Part shown: positions 7,063-15,187 of the stretch, in pieces
Position numbering within the stretch: the first letter of the stretch is position 1
Layout: every line of letters begins with the position of its first letter
Assembly: GCA_023379125.1 (NCBI GenBank)
Contig: JAMCSY010000012.1
Location: 1 to 45,966 of the forward strand
Reading direction: 5' to 3'
DNA from: Patescibacteria group bacterium
GTDB lineage: Bacteria > Patescibacteriota > Microgenomatia > Daviesbacterales > UBA10151
DNA: 45,966 nt
Notes under the pieces: generated by a model
The model's database searches: none
Told to the model about the DNA's origin: nothing
What the model saw: the letters and a program-made list of their open reading frames with translations, nothing else
Position numbers and translations under genes: made by a program

Positions 7063-7554
7063 TTTTCTCCACCAACCCCAATCTCTATGATAGCTTTGAC
7101 AATCACCAAACTCTTCTGAGCCTATGGAGTTATCACCAGCTAAGCCTGGAATAGCAGCATATAGTAAGTCTAGTTGGTCTTCGGGACAAATATCCCATGG
7201 GTAGACTGATCTAATATGAAATCGTTCTAACGCTCTCTTGAGGAAGCTTGGTGGATGAAGGACTGTTTGGAAGTTATTGATAGTTTGTTCCTCTGGATCG
7301 GCAAGCAAGGCAAGTCCTCTCAACAGCCAACCGGGTGAGTGCAACAAAAAGCCGTTGGCTATCTCAATAGTTCTTTGAGCCAGTTCATCAGGTACAATTC
7401 GCACTTGTGGTAAACCATCAGGTGTTTGTAGGCTCTTTGTGTAGGAGCGCAATCTGAGAATAGTTTGGGCATCAGATCCGATTCTCGCCGGCTGACAAAT
7501 ACCAGGAACACTGACATCTATCACTGAAAATAGTCTACTCTCTTTGTTTTCCAT
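7033..7554 (-). CDS. Hypothetical protein
   Basis: 173 residues, soluble, no recognised domain. Helical middle (DELAQRTIEIANGFLL; WLLRGLALLADPEEQTINNF), then PWDICPEDQLDLLYAAIPG and a Trp-rich C-terminus (DWGWWRKLIPHNKWRW). Its last 30 nt are antisense to the end of the gene at 6652-7062. Codon usage looks like its neighbours. I see no motif pointing to a function. Confidence 0.65.
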   Translation of the reverse strand: MENKESRLFSVIDVSVPGICQPARIGSDAQTILRLRSYTKSLQTPDGLPQVRIVPDELAQRTIEIANGFLLHSPGWLLRGLALLADPEEQTINNFQTVLHPPSFLKRALERFHIRSVYPWDICPEDQLDLLYAAIPGLAGDNSIGSEEFGDCQSYHRDWGWWRKLIPHNKWRW

Positions 7555-7849
7555 GTCTCACATGTTAAATCTGTTCATAAACTTTGTCAAAAGGTTAAAA
7601 ACAGATAAGACTAAGTAAGAAACCAAACATACTTATAATAATTGTAAATTCTTTAGATATGAGACTTATAATATTGTACAAAGAGATGTTAACAGCGGTA
7701 ATTTATTGTATTTATATATCTAAGGTTTTAGTCAAATACATTCGTTGTTTGACTACCTTTGATCTATAAAGTAACTAAAAAGTTACTTAATGAATATAGG
7801 GCTCCTATCTATTGAAAATAGATAACTTATAACATATAATTGCTGAGAT
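7555..7849 (+). promoter_or_regulatory. Upstream region of the polysaccharide operon with three perfect inverted repeats and a promoter
   Basis: No gene is seen in these 295 nt. Three perfect inverted repeats with 8-bp arms lie in a row: TAGTCAAA-N11-TTTGACTA (7729-7755), AAGTAACT-AAAA-AGTTACTT (7769-7788) and TATCTATT-GAA-AATAGATA (7806-7824). The last covers the -35 TTGAAA (7812-7817), followed by a 17-nt spacer and TATAAT (7835-7840), 9 nt before the GT2 start. The arrangement suggests several regulator sites. Confidence 0.7.
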
Positions 7850-9115
7850 ATGTCTGTGACCGCTGTAAAAAAACTATTTTCAGGTATTAATAAGGCCTCC
7901 ACTTTTTTTGTGCCTAGCACTCATTTAGTCAAAAAAAGTTCTGTTGCTCATTTAAGCCATGAATGCGCCGCAGTGATCCCTACCTATAAACCCAGTATCA
8001 CCACTTATCATTTAGTTAAGACACTTTCGGGTTGGTTCCCGACAATGAAAGTAATCGTTGTAGATGACTGTACACCCCTAACTGACAAACAATTTGCCAC
8101 AGTAAATAAGTTGCAAAATCTGGCTCGAGCCTCACGGAACATCATTTATTTAAGAACTCCAGTTAATGCTTTAAAGGCTGGGGCTTTGAATTTTGGTATT
8201 AAACACTTAATGGGGTTTAAAAAAGCTCCGCAGGTAGTTTTTACCTTTGATGATGATGTGCAAATTAATCAACAAACGCTCCCACTGCTGATAAATGGGC
8301 TTTATTCAACTAAGCGCACCGGCGCTGTTTGCTCAATGGCGATTGTTAAAAATAAGCACACTAATTTATTAACCAGACTACAAGCTCTGGAGTATTTAAG
8401 TTTTAATATTTCGAAGATTGCTGACAATGGCTTTTTACAAGGTCCCTTAGTTATGCAAGGAATGCTAACAGCCTTTCGTATGAGTGCTCTTCGGCAAGTT
8501 AGAGGTTTTACTGAAGGACACTTGATTGAGGATTATGACATCACAGCAAAGTTAAAATATCTTGGATGGAATGTGCGTCTCATCTTTCAAGCCAAAGCTT
8601 GGACAACTGTTCCGGAAGATTTAGAAAGCTTGTGGAAGCAGCGTGTGAGATGGACTTATGGTGGTATGGGTGTGGTTAGTGATTATTGGCGGATGCCTGC
8701 AGTAGTTTTTCAAGATCTGCTTGGCCATACGGTGTTTCTTAGCTTGGTGTTCCTCATCTTAACGTCCTTTCTACTACCTAGAGTAAGTTTCCAGAGCCCG
8801 TTGTTAGTAGTGCTAATATTTAGCCTCAGCATAATTAATTTTATCCAGGCTTTTCTGTTTAGTATTTTAATAATTTTTAAACTACCTGGTTGGGAGAAAC
8901 AAGATTTGCTACTCAGACTCTCTATTTTGCCTGAGTTTATCTATTGTAATTTTCTAAGTTTAATTTTAATTGGTTCTTATCTATTCTTTGTTTTTAATTT
9001 TCTTATGAGCAAAATAGTTACTAATTTGCTGCCAGCTGAGCCTGTATATCATTTAGGACTCAAGGCTTTTAAGCGAATTGGTTACTCCACTAGTTGGGGA
9101 ACCAGGCAGGCTTAA
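7850..9115 (+). CDS. Processive family-2 glycosyltransferase (PgaC/IcaA/BcsA-like polysaccharide synthase)
   Basis: 421 residues. The catalytic GT-A domain shows VVDDC (71-74), FDDDV with the DxD-type metal site (134-136), the acceptor-site EDYD (227-230) and QRVRW (264-268), the Q/R-x-x-RW signature of processive beta-glycan synthases. Three or four hydrophobic segments follow (about 283-310, 318-342, 356-380), forming the export channel half. This is the architecture of PgaC/IcaA (poly-N-acetylglucosamine) and of hyaluronan and cellulose synthases. It lacks the PilZ domain of BcsA. The neighbouring deacetylase and glycosidase favour a PNAG-like polymer. First gene of a five-gene operon; the -10 box ends 9 nt before the ATG. 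Confidence 0.88.
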   Translation: MSVTAVKKLFSGINKASTFFVPSTHLVKKSSVAHLSHECAAVIPTYKPSITTYHLVKTLSGWFPTMKVIVVDDCTPLTDKQFATVNKLQNLARASRNIIYLRTPVNALKAGALNFGIKHLMGFKKAPQVVFTFDDDVQINQQTLPLLINGLYSTKRTGAVCSMAIVKNKHTNLLTRLQALEYLSFNISKIADNGFLQGPLVMQGMLTAFRMSALRQVRGFTEGHLIEDYDITAKLKYLGWNVRLIFQAKAWTTVPEDLESLWKQRVRWTYGGMGVVSDYWRMPAVVFQDLLGHTVFLSLVFLILTSFLLPRVSFQSPLLVVLIFSLSIINFIQAFLFSILIIFKLPGWEKQDLLLRLSILPEFIYCNFLSLILIGSYLFFVFNFLMSKIVTNLLPAEPVYHLGLKAFKRIGYSTSWGTRQA

Positions 9116-9129
9116 GAAAGGAGCGCACG

Positions 9130-9321
9130 ATGAATAGTTATGCTAGTGGTGGTGTTTTAGGAGCAGCTATCTACTTACCAGCCACCTCTGCTATGGGGTT
9201 ATTGCTTACAGATAGTAGTAATCCAGTAGTTTTGTTTGGCTTTTTAGGTTTATGTATTGTGACTTTGATCACAACATCTGCTCACATTGCCAGATTTGTA
9301 ATCAATAGTAAATTGGATTAA
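9130..9321 (+). CDS. Small 2-TM protein, possible PgaD/IcaD-like partner
   Basis: 63 residues from the ATG at 9130, chosen because AAGGAG lies 7 nt upstream; the open frame extends 12 codons further, overlapping the GT2 gene. Two membrane segments (GGVLGAAIYLPATSAMGLLL and VVLFGFLGLCIVTLITTSAHIA) with a short polar tail. Small two-helix proteins encoded directly after a PNAG synthase (PgaD, IcaD) are obligate partners of the synthase; position and topology suggest the same here, but there is no sequence signature to prove it. Confidence 0.6.
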   Translation: MNSYASGGVLGAAIYLPATSAMGLLLTDSSNPVVLFGFLGLCIVTLITTSAHIARFVINSKLD

Positions 9322-9323
9322 TT

Positions 9324-9887
9324 ATGAAGTTTAAAAAGTTAAGCATTGTTTTAGGAATAATTACCATTATCAGTATTGCGCAACTAGGCTTACTGGGGAC
9401 TGGTTTGAAAATGATGGTATTGGGTACCAGTAAGGCTGAACAGCCCACTGGTGCTATCTCTCATCAGCTCGGAGTGCCCAACAGAATACGTATTGATAAA
9501 GTGCAGGTTGACTTGCCTGTTGTGGCACAGCCTCTGAATAACGGTACTTGGGCTGTTGAAGATGGGGTGGCCAATTATGCTCAAGGCACAGGTGTCATTG
9601 GCTCGGAATATGGAAATGTGGGGATCTTTGCTCATGATCGAGTTAATGGTTTTCATACCATTAAGGATTTGGCGATGGGTGATCAGATTATTCTGTATGG
9701 TGATAACTTCCAAGCTATCTATCAGGTGGAAGCTAAATCGGTAATTACCCCACAAAACGTTGATGTTTTTGCTCCTACTGCAAGTGATGAGCTGACTTTA
9801 GTTACCTGTGATGGCCTGTTTTCGGAAAAAAGATATATGGTGAAGGCAAAATTAGCGGAGGTGCTCACTAATGGTGAAGTTGATTAA
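9324..9887 (+). CDS. Sortase (class D/E-like) within the polysaccharide operon
   Basis: 187 residues. One N-terminal membrane anchor (about 7-28), then the sortase beta-barrel (from IRIDKVQVDLPV, about 55). Catalytic triad: His104 in FAHD, Cys162 in TLVTC, Arg170 in SEKRYMV. It starts 3 nt after the previous stop and overlaps the deacetylase gene by 17 nt. None of the operon's products ends in an obvious LPxTG-type signal, so its substrate is elsewhere or atypical. Sorting of a polysaccharide-binding protein is a possibility. Confidence 0.87.
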   Translation: MKFKKLSIVLGIITIISIAQLGLLGTGLKMMVLGTSKAEQPTGAISHQLGVPNRIRIDKVQVDLPVVAQPLNNGTWAVEDGVANYAQGTGVIGSEYGNVGIFAHDRVNGFHTIKDLAMGDQIILYGDNFQAIYQVEAKSVITPQNVDVFAPTASDELTLVTCDGLFSEKRYMVKAKLAEVLTNGEVD

Positions 9888-12276
9888 AAAGCTGATATTA
9901 AATATATTTATAATTTTGCTGTTTGTGGCAGGTTTGTTGACTTTTGCCACACCAACTCAGGCAACTTTGTCTGATTATACGTCACCGCGCATTTCAATTA
10001 CTTTTGATGATAGCGTGGCTTCAACTTATCAATATGCTTTGCCAATACTGGCTGAGCGGAGTATGCCAGCCACGGTCTATACTATTACTGGAATGGTTGG
10101 TCAGGATGGTTATATGACATGGGATCAGATTTTGAGTTTGCAGAATGATTATAGCTGGGAGATTGGTTCTCATACAGTTAATCACATTGAGCTACCAACC
10201 GTGGACCCAACAACCATTGAGACAGAAATTGAACAATCAAAAGCAGATCTGCAAAGTCATGGGGTTAATGTAGTTTCTTTTGCCACGCCTTATGGAGCTT
10301 ATGACAATCAAACATTGGTAGATATCTTAAAAGCTTACGAATCGCAACGAGGCTTTTTTGATATTGGGATTAATCAGTTTCCTTATCATCCAGATATATT
10401 GCAAGTGGAGCAAGTGGACTCAAATACTAGCTTGACTCAGGTACAACAGTGGATTGACCAAGAAGCCACTAGTAGTGGCTGGTTAATTCTAGTTTTTCAT
10501 GAAGTTGAGCCTCAGCTCGATCCAAATTATGAGTATGTCACTACCACTTCTGATTTTACTCAGATTGCAGATATGATTAAAAATTCCGGTCTGCCGGTGG
10601 TAAAAATTGGTCCTAACTTGCAAATTAATCAAATAAACCTTTTACCTAACTATAGTTTTAACAATGGTATTTCTGATGGTTGGACAACAAATCATACAGA
10701 TTTAATTACTGTTGATAATAATGATAATGGTAGCTATCCGGATCCAACAGCTTCAATTCAAATGCAAGGGGCAAGCGTTTCTGCACATCTCTTCTCACCA
10801 ATGATTGTTGCAAGTAGTAGTGCCAACTATTTACTTTCTGCTTATGTCAATGCTAACGCTATGACTCAAGGTGAAATGGGTTTTTATATTGATGAATATG
10901 ATGCCAATAATAACTGGATTTCTGGTCAATGGTTAGGAGCGATTTTCCAAAATACGGTGACTTATTTTGAAAAAATCTTCCAGGTGACTTCTGATTTAGT
11001 GAAGAGTTTTGTGGTGCAAACATATATTTATCAAACTGCTTTGGGGACTGTTTATGTGGATAACTATGGTTTATATAATTTAGATGAAGCTACTCCTTCC
11101 GTTACCCCCACTCCGATTGAGACAATTACCCCGACACCCACTCTAGTAATCACTCCCTTCCCTACCATCACACCTACTCCAACGCCAATTAATTTAGTAT
11201 TAAATCCCAGCTTTGAAGCTACTACTGCTGGTTGGGCAGATAATTGGACCACAGATAGTAGTAACTTTACTATTGATACTAATTCTCAAGGTTTGGAAGG
11301 TACTAACTCTGCTCACTTAACTCCCAATACAGCTTATGCTCACCTATTTAGTGACAAAATAGCAGTGCAATTTGGTCAAACATACCACTGGAGTGAGTAT
11401 ATCAAGACATCAAGTAACTCGGCTGGAGAGTTTGGCTTTTATATTGATGAATATGATAGTAATGGTAATTGGATTTCAGGACAGTGGAAAAGTTGTATCA
11501 AAATTCCTTTAACTGGACAATTTGAACTTACCTACACTCCAACTAGTTCTTTGGTTAAGAGTGTTGGTTTGCAATACTATGCTACTCCAGGCAGTAGCTA
11601 TGACCTCTATTTAGACAATGTAGTTTTTAGCACTGATTTACCAGTTACTACACCAACCCCCACGCCAACTCCACTGGCTACCCCCACAGCTACACCTAGT
11701 GCTACTCCTACTCCAACTATCACTCTTACCCCCACGCCTTCACTGACACCAACTACTAGCCCGACACCAAGTCTGTCTCCTTCACCGAGTCCAACTCCCT
11801 TACCAACCCCTACCCCTGTGACTAATCTGGTGACTAATTTCAGTTTTGAAAATTTAACTGCAGGATGGGCTGACAATTGGACTAAGGATAGTGATAACTT
11901 TTCCATTAATACTAGTAGTATGGGTAATGACGGGGTAAATAGTCTTAATTTAACTCCCAATACTGTCTATTCACATGCCTTTACTAGTTTATTTAAGATT
12001 GATCCATCGCTGAGTTATATTTGGTCTCAATATGTGCAAGCTACTGCCACATCTTCTACTGGGGAGTTTGGTTTTTATATTGATGAATATGATGCGAGTA
12101 ATAACTGGATTTCTGGACAATGGAAAGGAGCTATTTTTGCCTCGTATTCTGGTCTTATCCAGTTTAACTATACACCTAGTAGCAGCAATGTAAGTCAGGT
12201 CAGACTGCAATATTATGCTGTACCCAATAGCACTTTTGATTTATATCTTGATTCAGTTGATCTCAGTCCAAAATAA
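9871..12276 (+). CDS. Secreted polysaccharide deacetylase (NodB) with three C-terminal beta-sandwich-like modules
   Basis: 801 residues. Signal peptide (1-31) then a NodB homology domain (about 40-245): ISITFDDS with the metal/base Asp pair (46-47), GSHTVNH with metal His101 and His105, SFATPYGAYD, and LVFHE. Three homologous modules follow at about 255-405, 439-600 and 651-801. Each contains GFYIDEYD-x-N-x-WISGQW and an N-x-SFE-x-x-x-x-GW opening, resembling carbohydrate-binding or discoidin-like jelly rolls. Two Thr-Pro linkers (about 408-437, 592-650) separate them. GGAGGTG lies upstream of the ATG, and it overlaps the sortase gene. Likely removes acetyl groups from the polymer made by the GT2, comparable to PgaB/IcaB. 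The linkers are low-complexity and repetitive in DNA. Confidence 0.88.
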   Translation: MVKLIKKLILNIFIILLFVAGLLTFATPTQATLSDYTSPRISITFDDSVASTYQYALPILAERSMPATVYTITGMVGQDGYMTWDQILSLQNDYSWEIGSHTVNHIELPTVDPTTIETEIEQSKADLQSHGVNVVSFATPYGAYDNQTLVDILKAYESQRGFFDIGINQFPYHPDILQVEQVDSNTSLTQVQQWIDQEATSSGWLILVFHEVEPQLDPNYEYVTTTSDFTQIADMIKNSGLPVVKIGPNLQINQINLLPNYSFNNGISDGWTTNHTDLITVDNNDNGSYPDPTASIQMQGASVSAHLFSPMIVASSSANYLLSAYVNANAMTQGEMGFYIDEYDANNNWISGQWLGAIFQNTVTYFEKIFQVTSDLVKSFVVQTYIYQTALGTVYVDNYGLYNLDEATPSVTPTPIETITPTPTLVITPFPTITPTPTPINLVLNPSFEATTAGWADNWTTDSSNFTIDTNSQGLEGTNSAHLTPNTAYAHLFSDKIAVQFGQTYHWSEYIKTSSNSAGEFGFYIDEYDSNGNWISGQWKSCIKIPLTGQFELTYTPTSSLVKSVGLQYYATPGSSYDLYLDNVVFSTDLPVTTPTPTPTPLATPTATPSATPTPTITLTPTPSLTPTTSPTPSLSPSPSPTPLPTPTPVTNLVTNFSFENLTAGWADNWTKDSDNFSINTSSMGNDGVNSLNLTPNTVYSHAFTSLFKIDPSLSYIWSQYVQATATSSTGEFGFYIDEYDASNNWISGQWKGAIFASYSGLIQFNYTPSSSNVSQVRLQYYAVPNSTFDLYLDSVDLSPK

Positions 12277-12288
12277 CATATTGCCAAG

Positions 12289-13371
12289 ATGAACTCACCA
12301 GTGATAGTACTAACTGCTGGGTTAATGATTATAGTTAGTCTAGTTTTGGCCAGACAAATCTATGCCCCACTTAAGCAAACACTCCAAGTAAACAGCTCAA
12401 TCCAATCTGATCGTAATACTTTATCTAACCTGCAAGGTACTAGTCCCAGTTCTAGTGTGAGTGCAATACCAACTCCAATTGCGTATAGTTTGATGGAAAT
12501 CAAAATGCTGAAAGATGTTGGTGAGGCATACTTAGACCATTTTGGTTTAACAGATCAGGATTTTGCTCTAATGCAGGCGGCTGGAGTTAATTTGATTGAG
12601 GGAAATTTTGATATTTGTGCTAGTGATGAGGATGTAAACTTTTTTTTGCAAGAAAGCGAAAAACATGGTCTAAAGGTAGTCATGCCAGCAGGTAGTGGTG
12701 AAGTTGAATGGGGATTTGTTTGTGATCAAGAACCCTATCCAATTGAGCAAAAACCTGTTTGGCAAAAAGCCCAAGTCCAAGCTTGGATTAACAAATGGAA
12801 AGGTAATCCAGTAATTTATGCGTGGGATACTTCTAATGAAGCAGGTTCGGTTTTTCCCAACGCTTCCGAGGATAGACTAGATAAATATTTAACCCTGGCG
12901 CAGCTCCAGCAAGCCTATTATGATGTCAAAGCGGCAGATCCACAACTGCCAGTCTTGATTAGAATGAATGGCTGGTATTTTTATGATAATGAAGATAATT
13001 TCTTCACTCAGGGCAACCCATTTGGTCCCAAAGCAGCAGATATTGTGATGATTAATGCTTATAGTAATGTTGAAGATTACTTCCCAGATTTTGTTTCTAC
13101 AGTGACTTCAAGAGGTAAATATGCTGTGCAACAGATTAATCCTCAAGCTCAGATCATCATAGCTTTAGGCGTTTGGCAAGAGCTACCACTTTGGTATAAA
13201 CCCTCCTCTGCTCACCTGCAACATGATTTAGATCAACTCGAGACTATGTCGCACTCTCTTTTAGGGGTAGCTTATTTCAAATATGGAGTTTTGGGCGGTG
13301 AATGGTATTTACCTAGCCAACAAGATGGGGCAGATTTGTGGCAAATCATTTCCCAGCCAACCAATAAGTAA
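12289..13371 (+). CDS. Membrane-anchored glycoside hydrolase, clan GH-A TIM barrel
   Basis: 360 residues. N-terminal anchor or signal (IVLTAGLMIIVSLVLA), Ser/Pro linker, then a TIM barrel. Residues about 174-187 read VIYAWDTSNEAG, the strand-4 N-E acid/base motif of clan GH-A (GH5-like). IIALGVWQELP near 298 is the best candidate for the strand-7 nucleophile Glu. It begins 12 nt after the deacetylase. In Pga systems a deacetylase and a hydrolase domain are fused in PgaB; here they are separate consecutive genes, which fits trimming or remodelling of the same polymer. The exact GH family is not certain. Confidence 0.75.
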   Translation: MNSPVIVLTAGLMIIVSLVLARQIYAPLKQTLQVNSSIQSDRNTLSNLQGTSPSSSVSAIPTPIAYSLMEIKMLKDVGEAYLDHFGLTDQDFALMQAAGVNLIEGNFDICASDEDVNFFLQESEKHGLKVVMPAGSGEVEWGFVCDQEPYPIEQKPVWQKAQVQAWINKWKGNPVIYAWDTSNEAGSVFPNASEDRLDKYLTLAQLQQAYYDVKAADPQLPVLIRMNGWYFYDNEDNFFTQGNPFGPKAADIVMINAYSNVEDYFPDFVSTVTSRGKYAVQQINPQAQIIIALGVWQELPLWYKPSSAHLQHDLDQLETMSHSLLGVAYFKYGVLGGEWYLPSQQDGADLWQIISQPTNK

Positions 13372-13441
13372 ATTATTTCTTAACTATTACTAGATAATTA
13401 GGTGTTTATTACTCAAGTAAAATAAAATTAGTAGCTTTATT

Positions 13442-13726
13442 ATGTCACAAGAGGCTAAGCCGTCATGGATTAGTTGCGCATTTGCCCATTCTGCAGAAAG
13501 CAGATTATCCGTTACAGATTCTACTGACCAGGATAATCTGATTTATGGTTGTGTTAATCATCAAATACTAGATATGGGACTATTCCCCTCATTAGTAACA
13601 GATGGCAAGGAGATTGCCTGCTTGCGTACTTTACGAATTAGTAGAACATTAATGATTAGCTCGCTGCCCAATAATCAACCAGATTATTGCCAGAAATGTC
13701 GCTATTATACCTCCAGAAAAGATTAA
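13442..13726 (+). CDS. Small Cys-containing hypothetical protein
   Basis: 94 residues, soluble. Five cysteines: CAFAH, YGCVNHQ, IACLR and a C-terminal CQKCRYYT (C-x2-C), which could bind zinc together with His residues. No recognised family. It stands alone between the glycosidase and the FAD oxidoreductase. The start ATG has no Shine-Dalgarno and no convincing -10 at the leaderless distance, so this entry is less certain than its neighbours. Confidence 0.5.
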   Translation: MSQEAKPSWISCAFAHSAESRLSVTDSTDQDNLIYGCVNHQILDMGLFPSLVTDGKEIACLRTLRISRTLMISSLPNNQPDYCQKCRYYTSRKD

Positions 13727-13770
13727 TCTCTCTTCAAAAATCAGTCATTCTCTGATATATAATACTTGCT

Positions 13771-15186
13771 GTGAAAAAGAAGAAAAAAGTGGTGGTAATT
13801 GGAGCCGGGCCAGCTGGATTAGGCACGGCTTTTGAGTTATTTAAGAGCAAGAATAACACTTTAGATTTACTACTGATTGATAAAAACGACCGTGTTGGTG
13901 GTTTGGCCAGAACTTACAAATATAAGACTTTATATTTTGATGTCGGTCCACATCGTTTTTATACTAAAAACAAAGAAATTTTGCAGTTTTGGAAGAACAC
14001 TTTAGGCAAAGATCTGGTCAAAATAAAAAGATTGACCAGAATGTTTTATCAAGACAAGCTCTTTCTCTACCCGGTGCAAATTGGTGATGTGATATCCAAA
14101 CTTGGTCTACTGACTGATTTCAAGATTGCTTTTAGTTTTTCTAAGAATAAACTTTTCAGAAAGAAAAAAGTTCCAGTAACTTTTGAGCAGGCTATCATTC
14201 AAGATTTTGGTGAGAATCTCTATAAAATATTTTTTAAAACATACTCAGAAAAAGTCTGGGGCATAAAATGCAATCAGATTTCGGCTAAATGGGCTGCGCA
14301 AAGAATAAAAAATCTAAATTTCCTGGAGGTGGTCAAAAATGCCTTGGGACAAAAAAATAAAGCTAAAAGTTTAATTGATAGTTTTTATTATCCTCGTCTT
14401 GGTGCAGGACAACTTTATGAAAAAATGGCTCATGTTGTGCGGAAAAACGGTGTTCAGATATTGTTAAACTGTACAGTTAAAAAAATCTTTCATCAAAGAA
14501 GATTAATTACCAGCATTAGTCTGCAAACTGCCGCAGATCAGAAAACTGTAGATGTTGATTATCTATTTTCCTCGATGCCTTTATCAGATTTTATTTTAGC
14601 TTTAGAACCAAAAGCTCCCAGTAATGTTGTCCAAGCTGCACAAAAATTAATTTTCCGTGATCATATCACTGTAAATTTGATAATTGCTGGTAATAAACTT
14701 TTTCCTGATAATTGGATTTATATCCACTCCCCCACTTTGAAGATGGCTCGGGTTACCAATTACAATAATTTTAGGAAAAGCAGGCAAGCAAACAGCAGTG
14801 CGATCTCAGTGGAATACTTTGCTTTTCAAAAAGACAAAATATGGCAAATGTCAGATACGGAGTTGATTAAATTGGCGACTGAAGAACTTGTGCAGAGCAA
14901 ACTAATCACTAAAGCTGATTTGGTCCTTGATGGCTTTGTCATTAAGGAGGCTCAATCTTATCCCGCCTACTACCTAGGTTTTGAAAAACATTTTGCCACT
15001 CTGAAAAGCTATGTCCAAAAATTTAGTAATCTACAGTTAATTGGACGTGGCGGGATGTATAAATACAATAATATGGATCATGCTTTGCTCAGTGGTATTT
15101 TAGCTGCTAAGAATCTCCGTGACCACTCTGCTTTTGATGTTTGGGCAATTAATGAAGATGCTGAATATCTAGAAGAGGCAAAGTAA
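13771..15186 (+). CDS. FAD-dependent oxidoreductase of the UDP-galactopyranose mutase/protoporphyrinogen oxidase superfamily
   Basis: 471 residues. The Rossmann FAD motif VVVIGAGPAGLG (7-18) is followed by LLLIDKNDRVGGLARTY (the GG doublet) and FDVGPHRFYTK, typical of amine-oxidase-like NAD(P)-binding_8 enzymes. A C-terminal FAD contact reads QLIGRGGMYKYNNMDHAL. The segment KTYSEKVWGIKCNQISAKWA is characteristic of the bacterial group annotated as protoporphyrinogen oxidase or UDP-galactopyranose mutase-like. No haem pathway is visible, whereas surface-sugar genes surround it, so a sugar-nucleotide role is more likely. GTG start: TATAAT (13758-13763) ends 7 nt before it. It is followed 1 nt later by a GT-C transferase. 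Confidence 0.8.
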   Translation: MKKKKKVVVIGAGPAGLGTAFELFKSKNNTLDLLLIDKNDRVGGLARTYKYKTLYFDVGPHRFYTKNKEILQFWKNTLGKDLVKIKRLTRMFYQDKLFLYPVQIGDVISKLGLLTDFKIAFSFSKNKLFRKKKVPVTFEQAIIQDFGENLYKIFFKTYSEKVWGIKCNQISAKWAAQRIKNLNFLEVVKNALGQKNKAKSLIDSFYYPRLGAGQLYEKMAHVVRKNGVQILLNCTVKKIFHQRRLITSISLQTAADQKTVDVDYLFSSMPLSDFILALEPKAPSNVVQAAQKLIFRDHITVNLIIAGNKLFPDNWIYIHSPTLKMARVTNYNNFRKSRQANSSAISVEYFAFQKDKIWQMSDTELIKLATEELVQSKLITKADLVLDGFVIKEAQSYPAYYLGFEKHFATLKSYVQKFSNLQLIGRGGMYKYNNMDHALLSGILAAKNLRDHSAFDVWAINEDAEYLEEAK

Positions 15187-15187
15187 G

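Noticed and set aside
11064-11960. Val/Gly-rich minus-strand frames opposite the deacetylase linkers
   Set aside because: They are the complement of Thr-Pro codon repeats in the real gene.
9324-12276. A sortase substrate among the polysaccharide operon proteins
   Set aside because: No LPxTG-, LAxTG- or similar motif followed by a hydrophobic stretch and basic tail is present in the deacetylase, hydrolase or small membrane protein.
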